Shown: one piece after another, positions 1 to 8,754 of the stretch
Numbering within the stretch: the first letter of the stretch is position 1
Layout of the letters: each line of letters opens with the position of its first letter
Origin: Chryseobacterium cucumeris
GTDB taxonomy: Bacteria > Bacteroidota > Bacteroidia > Flavobacteriales > Weeksellaceae
DNA: 64,000 bases
Reading direction: 5' to 3'
Assembly: GCF_001593385.1 (NCBI RefSeq)
Contig: NZ_LUVZ01000002.1
Span: 1 to 64,000 of the forward strand
Position numbers and translations under genes: made by a program
Notes under the pieces: model-generated
The model's input: the letters and a program-made list of their open reading frames with translations, nothing else
What the model was told of the DNA's origin: nothing
Databases searched by the model: none

Positions 1-59
1 TGTTGTGCTAATTCAAGTACGCCTAGCTTGTTTTTGATAATTTTTTGTTGTGTTGTCAT
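1..59 (-). CDS. IS481-like transposase, N-terminus only (runs off window)
   Basis: The reverse strand from 59 reads an ATG and then MTTQQKIIKNKLGVLELAQ before the window ends. From memory this resembles the start of IS481-family transposases, which begin with a helix-turn-helix. Only 19 codons are visible, so neither the family nor intactness can be confirmed. A 12-bp inverted repeat lies just upstream at 61-115. It marks a possible insertion-sequence boundary at the edge of the injection-system locus. Confidence 0.5.
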   Translation of the reverse strand, partial: MTTQQKIIKNKLGVLELAQ

Positions 60-60
60 A

Positions 61-115
61 ATACTTAATCTGTTTTAAAGTTATTTAATTTGATTATAAC
101 TGTCAGATTAAGTAT
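61..115. repeat. 12-bp inverted repeat upstream of transposase start
   Basis: ATACTTAATCTG at 61-72 is the exact reverse complement of CAGATTAAGTAT at 104-115. The pair sits directly upstream of the partial transposase and may belong to the insertion sequence end or its promoter region. The outer end of the element and any target duplication cannot be fixed from this window. Confidence 0.5.
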
Positions 116-154
116 TGACTAATTCAAATAATCTGCTCTGATTGTATTTTTTAC

Positions 155-493
155 TTATTGATAAATGCCTTCTAAAAACAGCATATACCTTCCGGGTTGA
201 AATTCTCCATATGAAAACAGACAGATCACATCATTCTTTTTCAGATAATGAACTTCTAATCCTTCTTCAGATACGTATTTTTCAATAAAAGTATTTTTTA
301 CATTAAATTGACTTTCTTTGACGATGGTTTCAAAGCTTTCATCATCTATTTCTTTTTTTAAATCTCTTAACGGACTGTTGTAAAAATCAATCAATTTGAT
401 TTTCTGATTTTCAATTTCAAAAATTTCTTTTAGACATTCTTGTTCATCGCCATCAAATAATTTTTGCCTGGTTATATCGTTTTTTCTGATCAT
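155..493 (-). CDS. Small protein of unknown function, candidate immunity protein 2 of the TNT toxin gene
   Basis: A 112-residue soluble protein without signal peptide, membrane segment or motif I recognise. It is acidic with short hydrophobic stretches and ends in an aromatic-rich tail (about residues 92-112). It is the last gene of the leftward operon that carries the tape measure, ATPase and dual-domain toxin, 67 bp after the HEAT-like gene. Small orphan genes straight after a polymorphic toxin are often immunity genes, and the toxin appears to have two toxic domains. The immunity role is inferred from position only. Confidence 0.6.
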   Translation of the reverse strand: MIRKNDITRQKLFDGDEQECLKEIFEIENQKIKLIDFYNSPLRDLKKEIDDESFETIVKESQFNVKNTFIEKYVSEEGLEVHYLKKNDVICLFSYGEFQPGRYMLFLEGIYQ

Positions 494-560
494 ATTTTTT
501 TAGTTTAGATTTAATATAATAATTTACTAAAGGATATGTTCTTTAAGCCTCAATTTAAAA

Positions 561-1076
561 TTATTGTGCTTCTGAAATCAATTTTTCTATTAACTTCCAA
601 TCTACATTTTCATCAAAATGATCCCAGTCTGAAATTTGGTTTGGTCTGTTTTCAGGGGGTAACGGAGATACATAAAATATACATCGGTAAGCAGTTTCCC
701 TAATATTAACTTCAGTATTTTTATTTTCGAGAATTGAATAAAGGGTTTTCATAACTGATGCTTTATTCTGTTTACGATATGTGTTTGCCCAACTGATCAG
801 GGCATCTGATCGTACGTCGTCATCTTTATCATAAGAAAACATTTCCCATGCTTTATCTCTAAATTCGTCCATTCCCCAATAAAAGCACAAAACTCTGATG
901 GATGCACTGCGTGCTTGCTCGTTGGGATCGTCGCATATTTTTACAATAGTATTCTTTAACTGGTTTTTTTCCTGAGGTGTCCAAGAATATTTTTTTCCGC
1001 AATCTATTAACAAATCATATAATTCGTTTCCGTCTGATTCATTTTCAAGTAATTGCTGCATTTCTTTTACATTCAT
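561..1076 (-). CDS. HEAT-repeat-like protein, candidate immunity protein 1 of the TNT toxin gene
   Basis: A 171-residue all-helical protein. The helical pairs at about residues 40-120 follow a HEAT-like pattern: NEQARSASIRVL, DDDVRSDALISWAN and NTEVNIRETAYRCIF each resemble the turn and second helix of a HEAT unit. No signal peptide is visible. The gene starts 11 bp after the stop of the TNT toxin gene on the same strand, so the two are almost certainly co-transcribed. HEAT-type proteins occur among immunity proteins of bacterial toxins, and the spacing fits a cognate pair. That pairing is inference; a general scaffold protein is the alternative. Confidence 0.7.
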   Translation of the reverse strand: MNVKEMQQLLENESDGNELYDLLIDCGKKYSWTPQEKNQLKNTIVKICDDPNEQARSASIRVLCFYWGMDEFRDKAWEMFSYDKDDDVRSDALISWANTYRKQNKASVMKTLYSILENKNTEVNIRETAYRCIFYVSPLPPENRPNQISDWDHFDENVDWKLIEKLISEAQ

Positions 1077-1087
1077 GATATTTGTAA

Positions 1088-4000
1088 TTAATTTTTTATT
1101 GTTTTATTTATTTCTTCTTTTAATTTACTTAAATCTTTTAGTAAATCTTCAAATTCCTGATAGTTTAATGGATTTTTAGACATCTGGCTTTTTAAAGCTT
1201 TCGTAGCATTTATAATACTGTTCATTGCTTGTTCATTTTCAGCCAGATGATCATAAGGAATTCCATTTGAATCTAAAATTTGCTCTCCTCTTTTCTCCTT
1301 AATTACAGCAGCTAAATCATCTGGTGTTAGATTTTTTTTAATACTGTTCCGAGCTTTTTCAAGCTTTCTCTTTAAATCCTGCAAATGATGAGAAAAATCC
1401 AAATCTCTCCATTTCTTTAAGAAATTATTTCTATAGTTCTGCCAATCAATTACTCTTTGCAGTTCTTCGGGAGTAAGCGGAGGCTTGTTTTTTCCTGTTG
1501 AAGTCAATTGGTCCTCTGGATATCCTGTGGTTTTTATTTTTTCAACCTGAACTACCTCTTCCTTGCTATTGATTGGTGTACTTTCTTCTCCTAAGTCTTT
1601 AATTCCTGATGTATGTTCACCTTCTGTAATAACTTTTGACTCAGCTAAAGTAGTGTTTTTTGATGTTTTAGCGATAGGTTTTATATATCCTTCTTTTATT
1701 AAATCATTGATAGATACCGGAAGTTCATATTGAATACCTCCGCCTTTTTCTCCAAACCAAGGAATGATTTCCCCTTCACTGACTAGAGGTATGTCTTTCA
1801 GAACTTTATACCTTGTATATGGTTTACTATCTGTCCCTTTAGATAAAGCTCTGTCTGTATAAGGAGTACCATCTTTTCCTGCAAAGGTTCCTTTATCCTG
1901 GAAAACTCCATTTTCATCGATCCATCCGCCGTATCTGTCAAAAATAGTTCCTTCTTTTAAGGTAACCTCTATGGTACTTGTTGCCCCACGGTTCGGAGGC
2001 CAGTTTTCATTGAGATTCTTATCCGTAAATAATTGTTCTAATTGTTTCCAGTTTTTATTTTTAAATAAATTATAAGCCTGTTTTGCGATTTCATCAGATG
2101 GGAAACCGGTTTCAACGGATTTCATGAACTGATTAAAATCGGGTTGTTTATAAGTATTCTCCAGAGCGTGTACTGCCGGTTTATTGGTGGCTGTATTTTT
2201 AGGTATTTTTCCGCCCGTTAAATTCTCAGGCGTATCAATAAACTCACTATGCTGCTCCGGATTGTAAGGTTTTTTTGAGGTTTGCCTTTTTACCTTTGGC
2301 AGTTTCTCTAATTCTCCTCCTTTTAAGTTTTTACTGCTTAGCATGACCAATCCTGCAGTTAATGTCAGCTGTCCTAAAATTTTAACAATCGCATCTATTT
2401 TTTCTGCAGTAGTTAAGTTTTTATTATCATGGATATCTTGTATGCTTTCCAAGCCATCAACTGTAATCATCACTGCAGCAGTGCCATTAAGGGCAAAATC
2501 AGTTAAAATGATATACTGCATCCCTGTTGATGATAATTTTATAATAGAGGAAGCCTTAGCGATGCTGGACAATGAGCCTGCCATTCCTAAAAAGCTGGAA
2601 GCTATCATAATGACATCTAAAGTCAGGGTTTCATTGGTCAATGTTCCTTTTTGTACTTTATCAATAATGCTGGCAGTTCCGGAAGTGGCACCTGTGGCAC
2701 CTGCAGCTATAAATAAGTAAGGAGCAATAGGTGCTGCCGGCGTAAATGAAGCAACCAATCCTGCTACTGCGAAACCTAAAGAAGCCCAACCCGCTCCCGT
2801 AGAAAGCGATTCCATGAACGATGCCCCGTTAGTAGTGAAATTTCCTTTTAGAGTAGGATAACCTAATCTATTGGACGGAATTTCATAAGCCAGAATCCCA
2901 TCCGGATAGGTGTTTCTGCTGTCAAATTCTTCAAATAAATCTTTTAAATTATTTCCTTCATAAGTACGCTGATGCTGTACACCTGGAGTAAGATCTGTTA
3001 ATACATAATTGCCCGGATTCTTTTTGCTTTTTCCTATAAACAAATTGAGAGACAAGGTTTCTGTTGTTTCCTCATTGATGGCTACGGCATTAATAGCTAA
3101 TGCTGTTTGGGGAGCAATGGTATTAAAGCTTTTGTCAATGTTTTTCTTATAGTCTCGTATGTTTTTTAGAGCCTGATAATCATCCTTGGGTAAGATAACC
3201 TGTCGGTAAGATGCTTCCTGTCCTGTCAGATTATTATTTTTGTCTAATACCAGACAATGAATGGTATAAACTCCTGTTAGTGAGTTTACAAAAGTAGCTG
3301 TTGTCTGAGCCGAATTCATATTCCAGCCATCACGGCCAAAGTATTCTCCTCTTTTATAACCGTAGACATCCGCATTTTTAGCATATTCTACTCCCATTTC
3401 TTTTGGAGTATTGATTTCAGCAAACCAGAAATAATGATGATCTTTAGGAATAGGCCGTCCTTTAATCGAATAATACAAACGTGGAATATGATTAGGAGAA
3501 ACACTTCCAACTTCTTCAGGGTTTTTAGATTCGGATTTAATAAAGAAATTTGGATTGCTTTTCTGCTCTTCAGCTGCTCCTTTCGAAAGATTGAACTCAA
3601 TAAAAGCTACCTGTTGTCTGAAATCTGAATAATTTTGAATTTTATTATTTTTCAAATCACCCGCTGCCGCCTCTTCAAGGGTCTTAACCTGATATTCTTT
3701 GGTATAAGCTCTGAATTCCTTTGTTAGGGTATTTTCTATGATGAAGACAAATGTAAAGTTCCCTGATTGATGGGTATTGATTGAAAACTGGCTGATTGCC
3801 GTTCCATCCTGTCTGAATGTTTTAGTGTCCTTTCTAAAAGGGTATTCAAACAGATTATATACTCTGCCGTTATTCCGGATCAATACTTTTCGGACAACTT
3901 CCGGAACTTTTGGTTTGTTTCCTTCAGCATACATAACAGGAGTTTCATATTGATAGGTACAATCAAACTCTATAGGTTGTCCTTCTATGGCATACTTTGT

Positions 4001-4789
4001 CTTAGGCTTAATCCATGATCCTTTACCTGTGACCACAACTTCCTGCAGCAGCTCACCTTCAGGATGTGCCGGCTCTGGCTCCAGCACTGGTTGTGGCTCT
4101 TCATAGTTTGCATATAATAACCGGATTGCTTTAAATAAGTCTTTGTTGCCTAATTCTTCATATAAATCCTGTACTAAACCTACTTTTCTTTTAGGTTTGT
4201 ATGTTGCGTCATAATATTGAATAAGCTCGTATCTTTCTTCATAGGAAAGTTTTTCTAAAGCCATAAAAACTTTATCTTCATCAGTTCCTGCAAAAATCCC
4301 CATTGTTCTGTGCTCAAAGGCTTCGTACAGCATTTTTGCACGTTCAGAAACAGGAATTCCAACTTCTTTCCGACTGTTTAAGAAATTCAATGCTTCATTC
4401 ATTTTCAGCAAGGTTTCCCTATTAAGAGTACCGGAAGTATTAATATTATTTTTGCGTTGAAAGTTGATGATTCCGGTCTTGGTTTCGTTCCAGAAAAGAT
4501 TCTTATTTTCAGGAGTTTGATGTCCTAATTTATTAAGGGCGTTATGAAGCGTTGAGATATGCTGCCCTTTGTCAAATAATTGAATAACAGAGGCATTTTT
4601 TTCTACTTTATTGAATGCTCTGTTTTTAAAAGGTTCATATGTTATTTGGGTACTTTCTGCTTTAGCGAGAGATATTTTGCTGTCCTGATCGGTGATTTGC
4701 TCATGCTTATCTTTATCCTCTTTACTATTGGTGTTTTGCTTCCCGGACCTGCCAGCCCTGGGTGCAAATGTCTTTTTGTGTCTGCTCAT
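1088..4789 (-). CDS. Large eCIS cargo toxin with TNT NAD-glycohydrolase domain and probable Ntox28-like C-terminus
   Basis: A 1233-residue multidomain protein without signal peptide. Residues 1-60 are basic and polar. Residues about 67-133 resemble a peptidoglycan-binding domain. The middle holds beta-rich stretches, then a Gly/Ala-rich hydrophobic region (about 655-820), common in translocated toxins. At about 925-1040 the WPPNRG start, DRYGG and GGGIQYELP motifs match the TNT (tuberculosis necrotizing toxin) family, which hydrolyses NAD. The final 80 residues, with NGIPYDHLAENEQA followed by helices, resemble polymorphic toxin type 28. The gene lies 24 bp after the eCIS ATPase gene, in the tape-measure operon, so it is probably particle cargo. 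Two small genes follow. The TNT call is strong; the second toxin domain is tentative. Confidence 0.85.
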   Translation of the reverse strand: MSRHKKTFAPRAGRSGKQNTNSKEDKDKHEQITDQDSKISLAKAESTQITYEPFKNRAFNKVEKNASVIQLFDKGQHISTLHNALNKLGHQTPENKNLFWNETKTGIINFQRKNNINTSGTLNRETLLKMNEALNFLNSRKEVGIPVSERAKMLYEAFEHRTMGIFAGTDEDKVFMALEKLSYEERYELIQYYDATYKPKRKVGLVQDLYEELGNKDLFKAIRLLYANYEEPQPVLEPEPAHPEGELLQEVVVTGKGSWIKPKTKYAIEGQPIEFDCTYQYETPVMYAEGNKPKVPEVVRKVLIRNNGRVYNLFEYPFRKDTKTFRQDGTAISQFSINTHQSGNFTFVFIIENTLTKEFRAYTKEYQVKTLEEAAAGDLKNNKIQNYSDFRQQVAFIEFNLSKGAAEEQKSNPNFFIKSESKNPEEVGSVSPNHIPRLYYSIKGRPIPKDHHYFWFAEINTPKEMGVEYAKNADVYGYKRGEYFGRDGWNMNSAQTTATFVNSLTGVYTIHCLVLDKNNNLTGQEASYRQVILPKDDYQALKNIRDYKKNIDKSFNTIAPQTALAINAVAINEETTETLSLNLFIGKSKKNPGNYVLTDLTPGVQHQRTYEGNNLKDLFEEFDSRNTYPDGILAYEIPSNRLGYPTLKGNFTTNGASFMESLSTGAGWASLGFAVAGLVASFTPAAPIAPYLFIAAGATGATSGTASIIDKVQKGTLTNETLTLDVIMIASSFLGMAGSLSSIAKASSIIKLSSTGMQYIILTDFALNGTAAVMITVDGLESIQDIHDNKNLTTAEKIDAIVKILGQLTLTAGLVMLSSKNLKGGELEKLPKVKRQTSKKPYNPEQHSEFIDTPENLTGGKIPKNTATNKPAVHALENTYKQPDFNQFMKSVETGFPSDEIAKQAYNLFKNKNWKQLEQLFTDKNLNENWPPNRGATSTIEVTLKEGTIFDRYGGWIDENGVFQDKGTFAGKDGTPYTDRALSKGTDSKPYTRYKVLKDIPLVSEGEIIPWFGEKGGGIQYELPVSINDLIKEGYIKPIAKTSKNTTLAESKVITEGEHTSGIKDLGEESTPINSKEEVVQVEKIKTTGYPEDQLTSTGKNKPPLTPEELQRVIDWQNYRNNFLKKWRDLDFSHHLQDLKRKLEKARNSIKKNLTPDDLAAVIKEKRGEQILDSNGIPYDHLAENEQAMNSIINATKALKSQMSKNPLNYQEFEDLLKDLSKLKEEINKTIKN

Positions 4790-4813
4790 GTTATTGGTTA
4801 TTAGATGAGTTTT

Positions 4814-6268
4814 TTATTCTTGTTTTTGTACAAATGGGCTGAGACGGGATTGATTTTTTCCAAAAGCCTTTTCGTTTTCTATCATTAAATAGGTGCTTAT
4901 TAATGAATAGGTAATGCAGGTTTCATTACGGTCATGCAGTGCCATCGCTGCATTTTTCATAATGTTTCGGATGTTAGCCCCCGTATAAGTGTATTCTTTG
5001 GTCAAATGTTGCAAAAGATCATTACTTTCAAAAGTTATGTTTTTAGGCAAATAATGCTCCCACAGGGCTTTTCTGGTTGTTTCTGTAGGGCGTATTACAT
5101 TGACGGAAACATCTATACGGCGCTTGAAAGCGTCATCCATATTGTTTTCAAAATTGGAGGCCAGAATTGTTAGTCCGTCAAATTTTTCTATTCGCTGCAA
5201 TAAATAGGAGACTTCCTGGTTGGCGTAGCGGTCATGGGCATCTTTTACATCAGAACGTTTCCCAAACAAAGCGTCAGCTTCGTCAAAAAATAGCATGCAG
5301 TTTTTACCCTGCAGTCTGTTGAATAACACTTCAAGATTTTTCTCCGTTTCACCAATGTATTTGCTCACAACCTGTGAGAGATCTACATGGTACATATCAA
5401 TACCATAAGTGTTGGCAAGAATTCCGGCAAGCATTGTTTTTCCCGTTCCCGGCGTACCGTAGAATAAAGCAATAAAGCCTGGTTTAAAGCTATGCTCATT
5501 GGTTTTGAAAAAGCCGTTTTCCAATGCTTTTATATAATGTCCGATGGGTTTTATCTGTTCACGGACATTATCTTCCAAAATAATATCTTCCATGGTAAGA
5601 TCAGATTTGTAAAGCCTGCCGGGAAAGTAAGAACCATGATCCAGTTGTGGTTTCTGACCTGATAAGAAATAATTCAGATAAGCGGTATCCAATTCAATTT
5701 TTCCATGAATAAATTCTGTTGAAGAACGATTGTAAATAATATCATTTTTCAAGAGTACACTACCATTGACGAGTTGTGCACCATACTGAGACCACAGTGA
5801 TAAATCTTTACCCGCCAGCAAAAAAAGAGCGGTTTGAAATGTTGGTTTAAAACTGCGGCTGATTCTATCATATTCACCACCTGCTTCAATAGCAAAAGCA
5901 TTGCTGCTTTCTTCTATCTGTACAAATGTTTTCAGGACGGACGGATAATGAGCCGAAGCAATGCCCAGCGCTAAGATAATTCTGTCCAGAACAGTAAGCT
6001 GGTGTTTTTCTATTGTAACAGAATAGGGAGATTGGTCATCTGATTCGGGAGTTTCAGGTATTTCGTAGCCCATATTCAACTCGGTCTCATCTTCCAGAAA
6101 CAATTCTTTGCATCGTTTTTCAATAAGCGATTGCAGCCATTTCATTTCTTCATTTAAAGAGTTATGATTGACAGGGCTGGCTTGAAATAAAGGATTGGTT
6201 ATTTCTGTTTTTTCATTAATAGTGGTTTTTATTAATGGTGAATGTTCATGGTTATTAGGAGATTTCAT
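4814..6268 (-). CDS. AAA+ ATPase of the contractile injection system (Afp15/Pvc15 type)
   Basis: A 484-residue protein with an N-terminal alpha-helical region (about 1-230) and one AAA+ module. Visible motifs are Walker A GTPGTGKT near residue 271, Walker B MLFFDEADALFG near 325, a sensor-1 ILASN, and the arginine pair of FKRRID. AAA+ ATPases of this kind are a hallmark of eCIS clusters, where they are thought to help assemble the particle or load cargo. It lies between the tape-measure gene and the TNT toxin gene. A paralogue with the same motifs lies at 44624-45940. Confidence 0.92.
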   Translation of the reverse strand: MKSPNNHEHSPLIKTTINEKTEITNPLFQASPVNHNSLNEEMKWLQSLIEKRCKELFLEDETELNMGYEIPETPESDDQSPYSVTIEKHQLTVLDRIILALGIASAHYPSVLKTFVQIEESSNAFAIEAGGEYDRISRSFKPTFQTALFLLAGKDLSLWSQYGAQLVNGSVLLKNDIIYNRSSTEFIHGKIELDTAYLNYFLSGQKPQLDHGSYFPGRLYKSDLTMEDIILEDNVREQIKPIGHYIKALENGFFKTNEHSFKPGFIALFYGTPGTGKTMLAGILANTYGIDMYHVDLSQVVSKYIGETEKNLEVLFNRLQGKNCMLFFDEADALFGKRSDVKDAHDRYANQEVSYLLQRIEKFDGLTILASNFENNMDDAFKRRIDVSVNVIRPTETTRKALWEHYLPKNITFESNDLLQHLTKEYTYTGANIRNIMKNAAMALHDRNETCITYSLISTYLMIENEKAFGKNQSRLSPFVQKQE

Positions 6269-6376
6269 AATCTTATTTTGAATTAATAGGGTTGCAGTGA
6301 GGGTATTGCTGATGTAAAATCAGCAACTTCAGAGTATTTGGAAAGCTTTAGAGTATTTAGAAAATGTAACCTGTTA

Positions 6377-7816
6377 TTACCAGTTTACGAATATGAATTT
6401 TTTTTGCCAGGGGAGTTTTACGAGACCAATTCCCCAGGAAAGTTTTTCAAGAAGAATATCCTGTGTCTTTCGTTCTACAATAAGAGTATCATCTGAGTCC
6501 GTGATGACTAATTTTCCTGTACGCTGGAAGAACTCATTTTGTAGTAATGCAACAGATGATTTTTTCATGGGAGCCCAGTTGTGCTGTACACTTTCTATAA
6601 CTTTTTTGGCCTGCGATTTATGCTTCCGTGAAAGTTTAATATGTCTGTTAATTGTTTGATGTATGGGAATATTGCACAGGAATTTTTCAAAAATCATGTC
6701 ATATTCAGGAGCATTTGTTTTTCCGGTGGCAATATAATGCAATACATGGGCACACAATTCCGGATCAATGAGCTGCTGGGTTTTGGCATCCAGGAGTTCA
6801 CAATGTTCAAACAGAGGTCTGATGAATGGATGGATCAAAATAAGCCCCGCATTTTGAATATATTGTCCCTCGTTCTGATTTACATCTTCCTGAATGATTG
6901 CATTTTTTTGCCGAATGGTTTCTATTGAGGTTCCTGCATTTTCAGGTTGACCCGCTGCATTCGTTCTGATGTTTTCAGAAATTTCATTTTCTGTAATAAA
7001 AGGGAATATCTTAACTATTGTTTTCCTGTTCTGATGATTGTTTGTTGTTGATAAACCAATCTGTTCTATTGTTGAAATTGCTTGTAAAAGATACTCACGG
7101 GGCTGATTATCGGATGTATTCAGATACTCCGATATGACACTGAAGACCAAATTCCATATTGCATTTCTATCCACATGGCTCAGCTTCGATAAACGACGTA
7201 TTGTACCAGGCTCCAGGTTGATGGTCAGTTTCTTATTTTTCAAAACTGCCAGACATAATTGTGCAATTTGTTCATTGGAAAACTGATTGATAAGTCGGTT
7301 TCGGACATTTTCTTTTGATAAAGCAGATATGATACTTTTTTGAAAGCCGGCGACCGAAATAAGGCGATCAAAAACGGCTGGTTCCAAAACAGATATCGCA
7401 TTGCTCTCCGAACTCCACCAGGGCATCGTTCCTTTTTCTAAAAAATAGATCAATGCTTTGAGCATCTTTTCCTGATGGTCTATCAGATAGGATTTAGCAT
7501 CACTTTCTGTTACCTGATGGGGAGTTTCAACGGGTTTGGTAATTTCCGACAATTCATCTTTAAAGAGTTCAGCTATTTGACCTTTTAACTCCGTATTTAA
7601 TGCGCTGCTTGTTACTTCCACATTTAATTCTAAACGGGGAATCTGCAGGGTATGACCAGCCAGCTTATCTTCTAAAGCCTTAATATGTTTTTCTATTTCC
7701 GGAAAAACATCAATAGACAAAAAGCTGTTTATATCGTCTTTTATACGAAGAGCCTTTTCCTTGTTGTTGACGGTAATTTCAAGAAAAACTTTCTGAATGA
7801 TATGATTTTGCTTCAC
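6377..7816 (-). CDS. Contractile injection system tape-measure protein (Afp14/Pvc14 type)
   Basis: The N-terminus KQNHIIQKVFLEI and the C-terminus LSWGIGLVKLPWQKKF, with a long variable helical middle, match the family that sets eCIS tube length. The open frame extends upstream to 7933 but would then overlap the preceding gene by about 70 bp and add unrelated residues. A GTG at 7814-7816 places the start directly before the conserved segment and gives 479 residues and a 46-bp gap, so I prefer it. Near the C-terminus, SWGIGLVKLPWQK is the family's typical closing motif. The next gene is the ATPase. Tape-measure length should correlate with particle length. Confidence 0.85.
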   Translation of the reverse strand: MKQNHIIQKVFLEITVNNKEKALRIKDDINSFLSIDVFPEIEKHIKALEDKLAGHTLQIPRLELNVEVTSSALNTELKGQIAELFKDELSEITKPVETPHQVTESDAKSYLIDHQEKMLKALIYFLEKGTMPWWSSESNAISVLEPAVFDRLISVAGFQKSIISALSKENVRNRLINQFSNEQIAQLCLAVLKNKKLTINLEPGTIRRLSKLSHVDRNAIWNLVFSVISEYLNTSDNQPREYLLQAISTIEQIGLSTTNNHQNRKTIVKIFPFITENEISENIRTNAAGQPENAGTSIETIRQKNAIIQEDVNQNEGQYIQNAGLILIHPFIRPLFEHCELLDAKTQQLIDPELCAHVLHYIATGKTNAPEYDMIFEKFLCNIPIHQTINRHIKLSRKHKSQAKKVIESVQHNWAPMKKSSVALLQNEFFQRTGKLVITDSDDTLIVERKTQDILLEKLSWGIGLVKLPWQKKFIFVNW

Positions 7817-7862
7817 ATTAAATAGGTTTAAATGATACAATATTGAGAAACATCGGACAGTT

Positions 7863-8183
7863 CTACTTTTTGTCGAACTCTCCACCCCAGAAACCTGCAG
7901 GACAAAGACTGAATCTTGATCTCTGCTTGGCACTCAATCTGCATCCGCAGCCTCTTACAAATCCATCTTTTGGACCATCTATTACTTCCAGAGTCTCTGG
8001 ATTAAGCCATTTCATTGCGTTGCAATTGTTACCGTTTTTTAGAGGACATGCATTACAAATTTCTTCCCTTAAAGAGAAAATAGCTTCTTCATTCTGATCT
8101 GCCATACCCAATTTGGAACGTAGTTCATTAAAATGACCGCCAATGATTTCATTGCGTTTACTGAAAAGATTTTTAATGTTCAT
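7863..8183 (-). CDS. Small six-cysteine protein of unknown function, first gene of the left eCIS arm
   Basis: A 106-residue soluble protein with cysteines at 43, 46, 54, 79, 81 and 94, in the order CNAC, then NNCNA, then GCGC, then LCPAGFWG. The arrangement suggests a metal site (zinc or Fe-S) or a disulfide-stabilised fold. I do not recognise a named family. It is the promoter-proximal gene of the leftward operon, 28 bp from a TAnnTTTG box, so it should be the most strongly made product of that arm. Assembly factor, regulator or minor particle component are all possible. Confidence 0.75.
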   Translation of the reverse strand: MNIKNLFSKRNEIIGGHFNELRSKLGMADQNEEAIFSLREEICNACPLKNGNNCNAMKWLNPETLEVIDGPKDGFVRGCGCRLSAKQRSRFSLCPAGFWGGEFDKK

Positions 8184-8211
8184 ATGATTAATGTTTTTAA
8201 AATTATTGGGT

Positions 8212-8244
8212 CAAAATTAGAAAGAAGAGATCCTATTTTTCGAA
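8212..8244 (-). promoter_or_regulatory. Leftward promoter of the tape-measure/ATPase/toxin operon
   Basis: On the minus strand a TTCG (-33-like) at 8241-8244 is followed after 21 nt by TAATTTTG at 8212-8219, which fits the Bacteroidetes -7 consensus TAnnTTTG. The start codon at 8183 lies 28 nt further. The same geometry occurs in the rightward promoter. Confidence 0.75.
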
Positions 8245-8250
8245 TTATAA

Positions 8251-8278
8251 GGCCGCTCTATTCTGTCTTTGCAGTAAA
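8251..8278 (-). promoter_or_regulatory. 28-bp conserved upstream element, leftward copy
   Basis: On the minus strand it reads TTTACTGCAAAGAC, six less conserved bases, then GAGCG and a C-rich end. It matches the element at 8662-8689 at 24 of 28 positions, in opposite orientation, and ends exactly 6 nt before the -33 box. It is a likely activator site (inference). Confidence 0.75.
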
Positions 8279-8661
8279 AGACAAAATTATATTCTAAGGA
8301 TGCAGATTTATACCTTTTGGAAATTACCGGATGCAGAAAAGCTGATCTTTCTCATCAGGAAAGCCTATGTTTTTTGGTGAACTTATACTTTAGAAAATCA
8401 ATCACCATATTCGAATACGTACCATTCAAAAAATGCGAAACCACTAAAAACAACTATTTCATTAAGGCATAATCTTAGGTTGAAATACAATGGACTTTTT
8501 AAACAGAATAAAAGCTCAGTTGGCAGACTGAAATTGACCATCATTAAAGGATAAAAATCTTCAGGTTAGAATTTTATTTTTAAATGTCGTTTTTAACGCA
8601 TTTATCTTCAGTGAATTAATGGTGTTGTTTTTAGTTTTCTTTGATAAGAATTAAAATCCTA
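8279..8661. other. Spacer between the two divergent control elements
   Basis: No convincing gene. A 26-codon frame at 8300-8380 (+) opens with MQIYTFWKLPDAEK but has no promoter or known relative, so I do not call it. The stretch may hold further regulator sites. Confidence 0.4.
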
Positions 8662-8689
8662 TTTACTGCAAAGACTGTATTGAGCGCCC
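8662..8689 (+). promoter_or_regulatory. 28-bp conserved upstream element, rightward copy
   Basis: TTTACTGCAAAGAC at 8662-8675 is identical to the leftward copy. Six variable bases and GAGCGCCC follow. It ends 6 nt before the -33 box TTTG, exactly as in the leftward promoter. Related copies lie at 41697, 42909 and 44116. Confidence 0.8.
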
Positions 8690-8695
8690 AAAATA

Positions 8696-8728
8696 TTTGT
8701 CTTTTGACGGGGGGTGATTGTATGTTTG
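8696..8728 (+). promoter_or_regulatory. Rightward promoter of the structural eCIS operon
   Basis: TTTG at 8696-8699, a 21-nt spacer, then TATGTTTG at 8721-8728 match the Bacteroidetes housekeeping promoter. The first start codon lies 26 nt downstream. Spacing relative to the 28-bp element equals that of the leftward promoter. Confidence 0.82.
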
Positions 8729-8754
8729 CACCATAATAATTAAGAACAGAAATT

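Noticed and set aside
7817..7933. N-terminal extension of the tape-measure frame
   Set aside because: It overlaps the six-cysteine gene, reads as unrelated sequence, and a GTG directly before the conserved segment explains the start.
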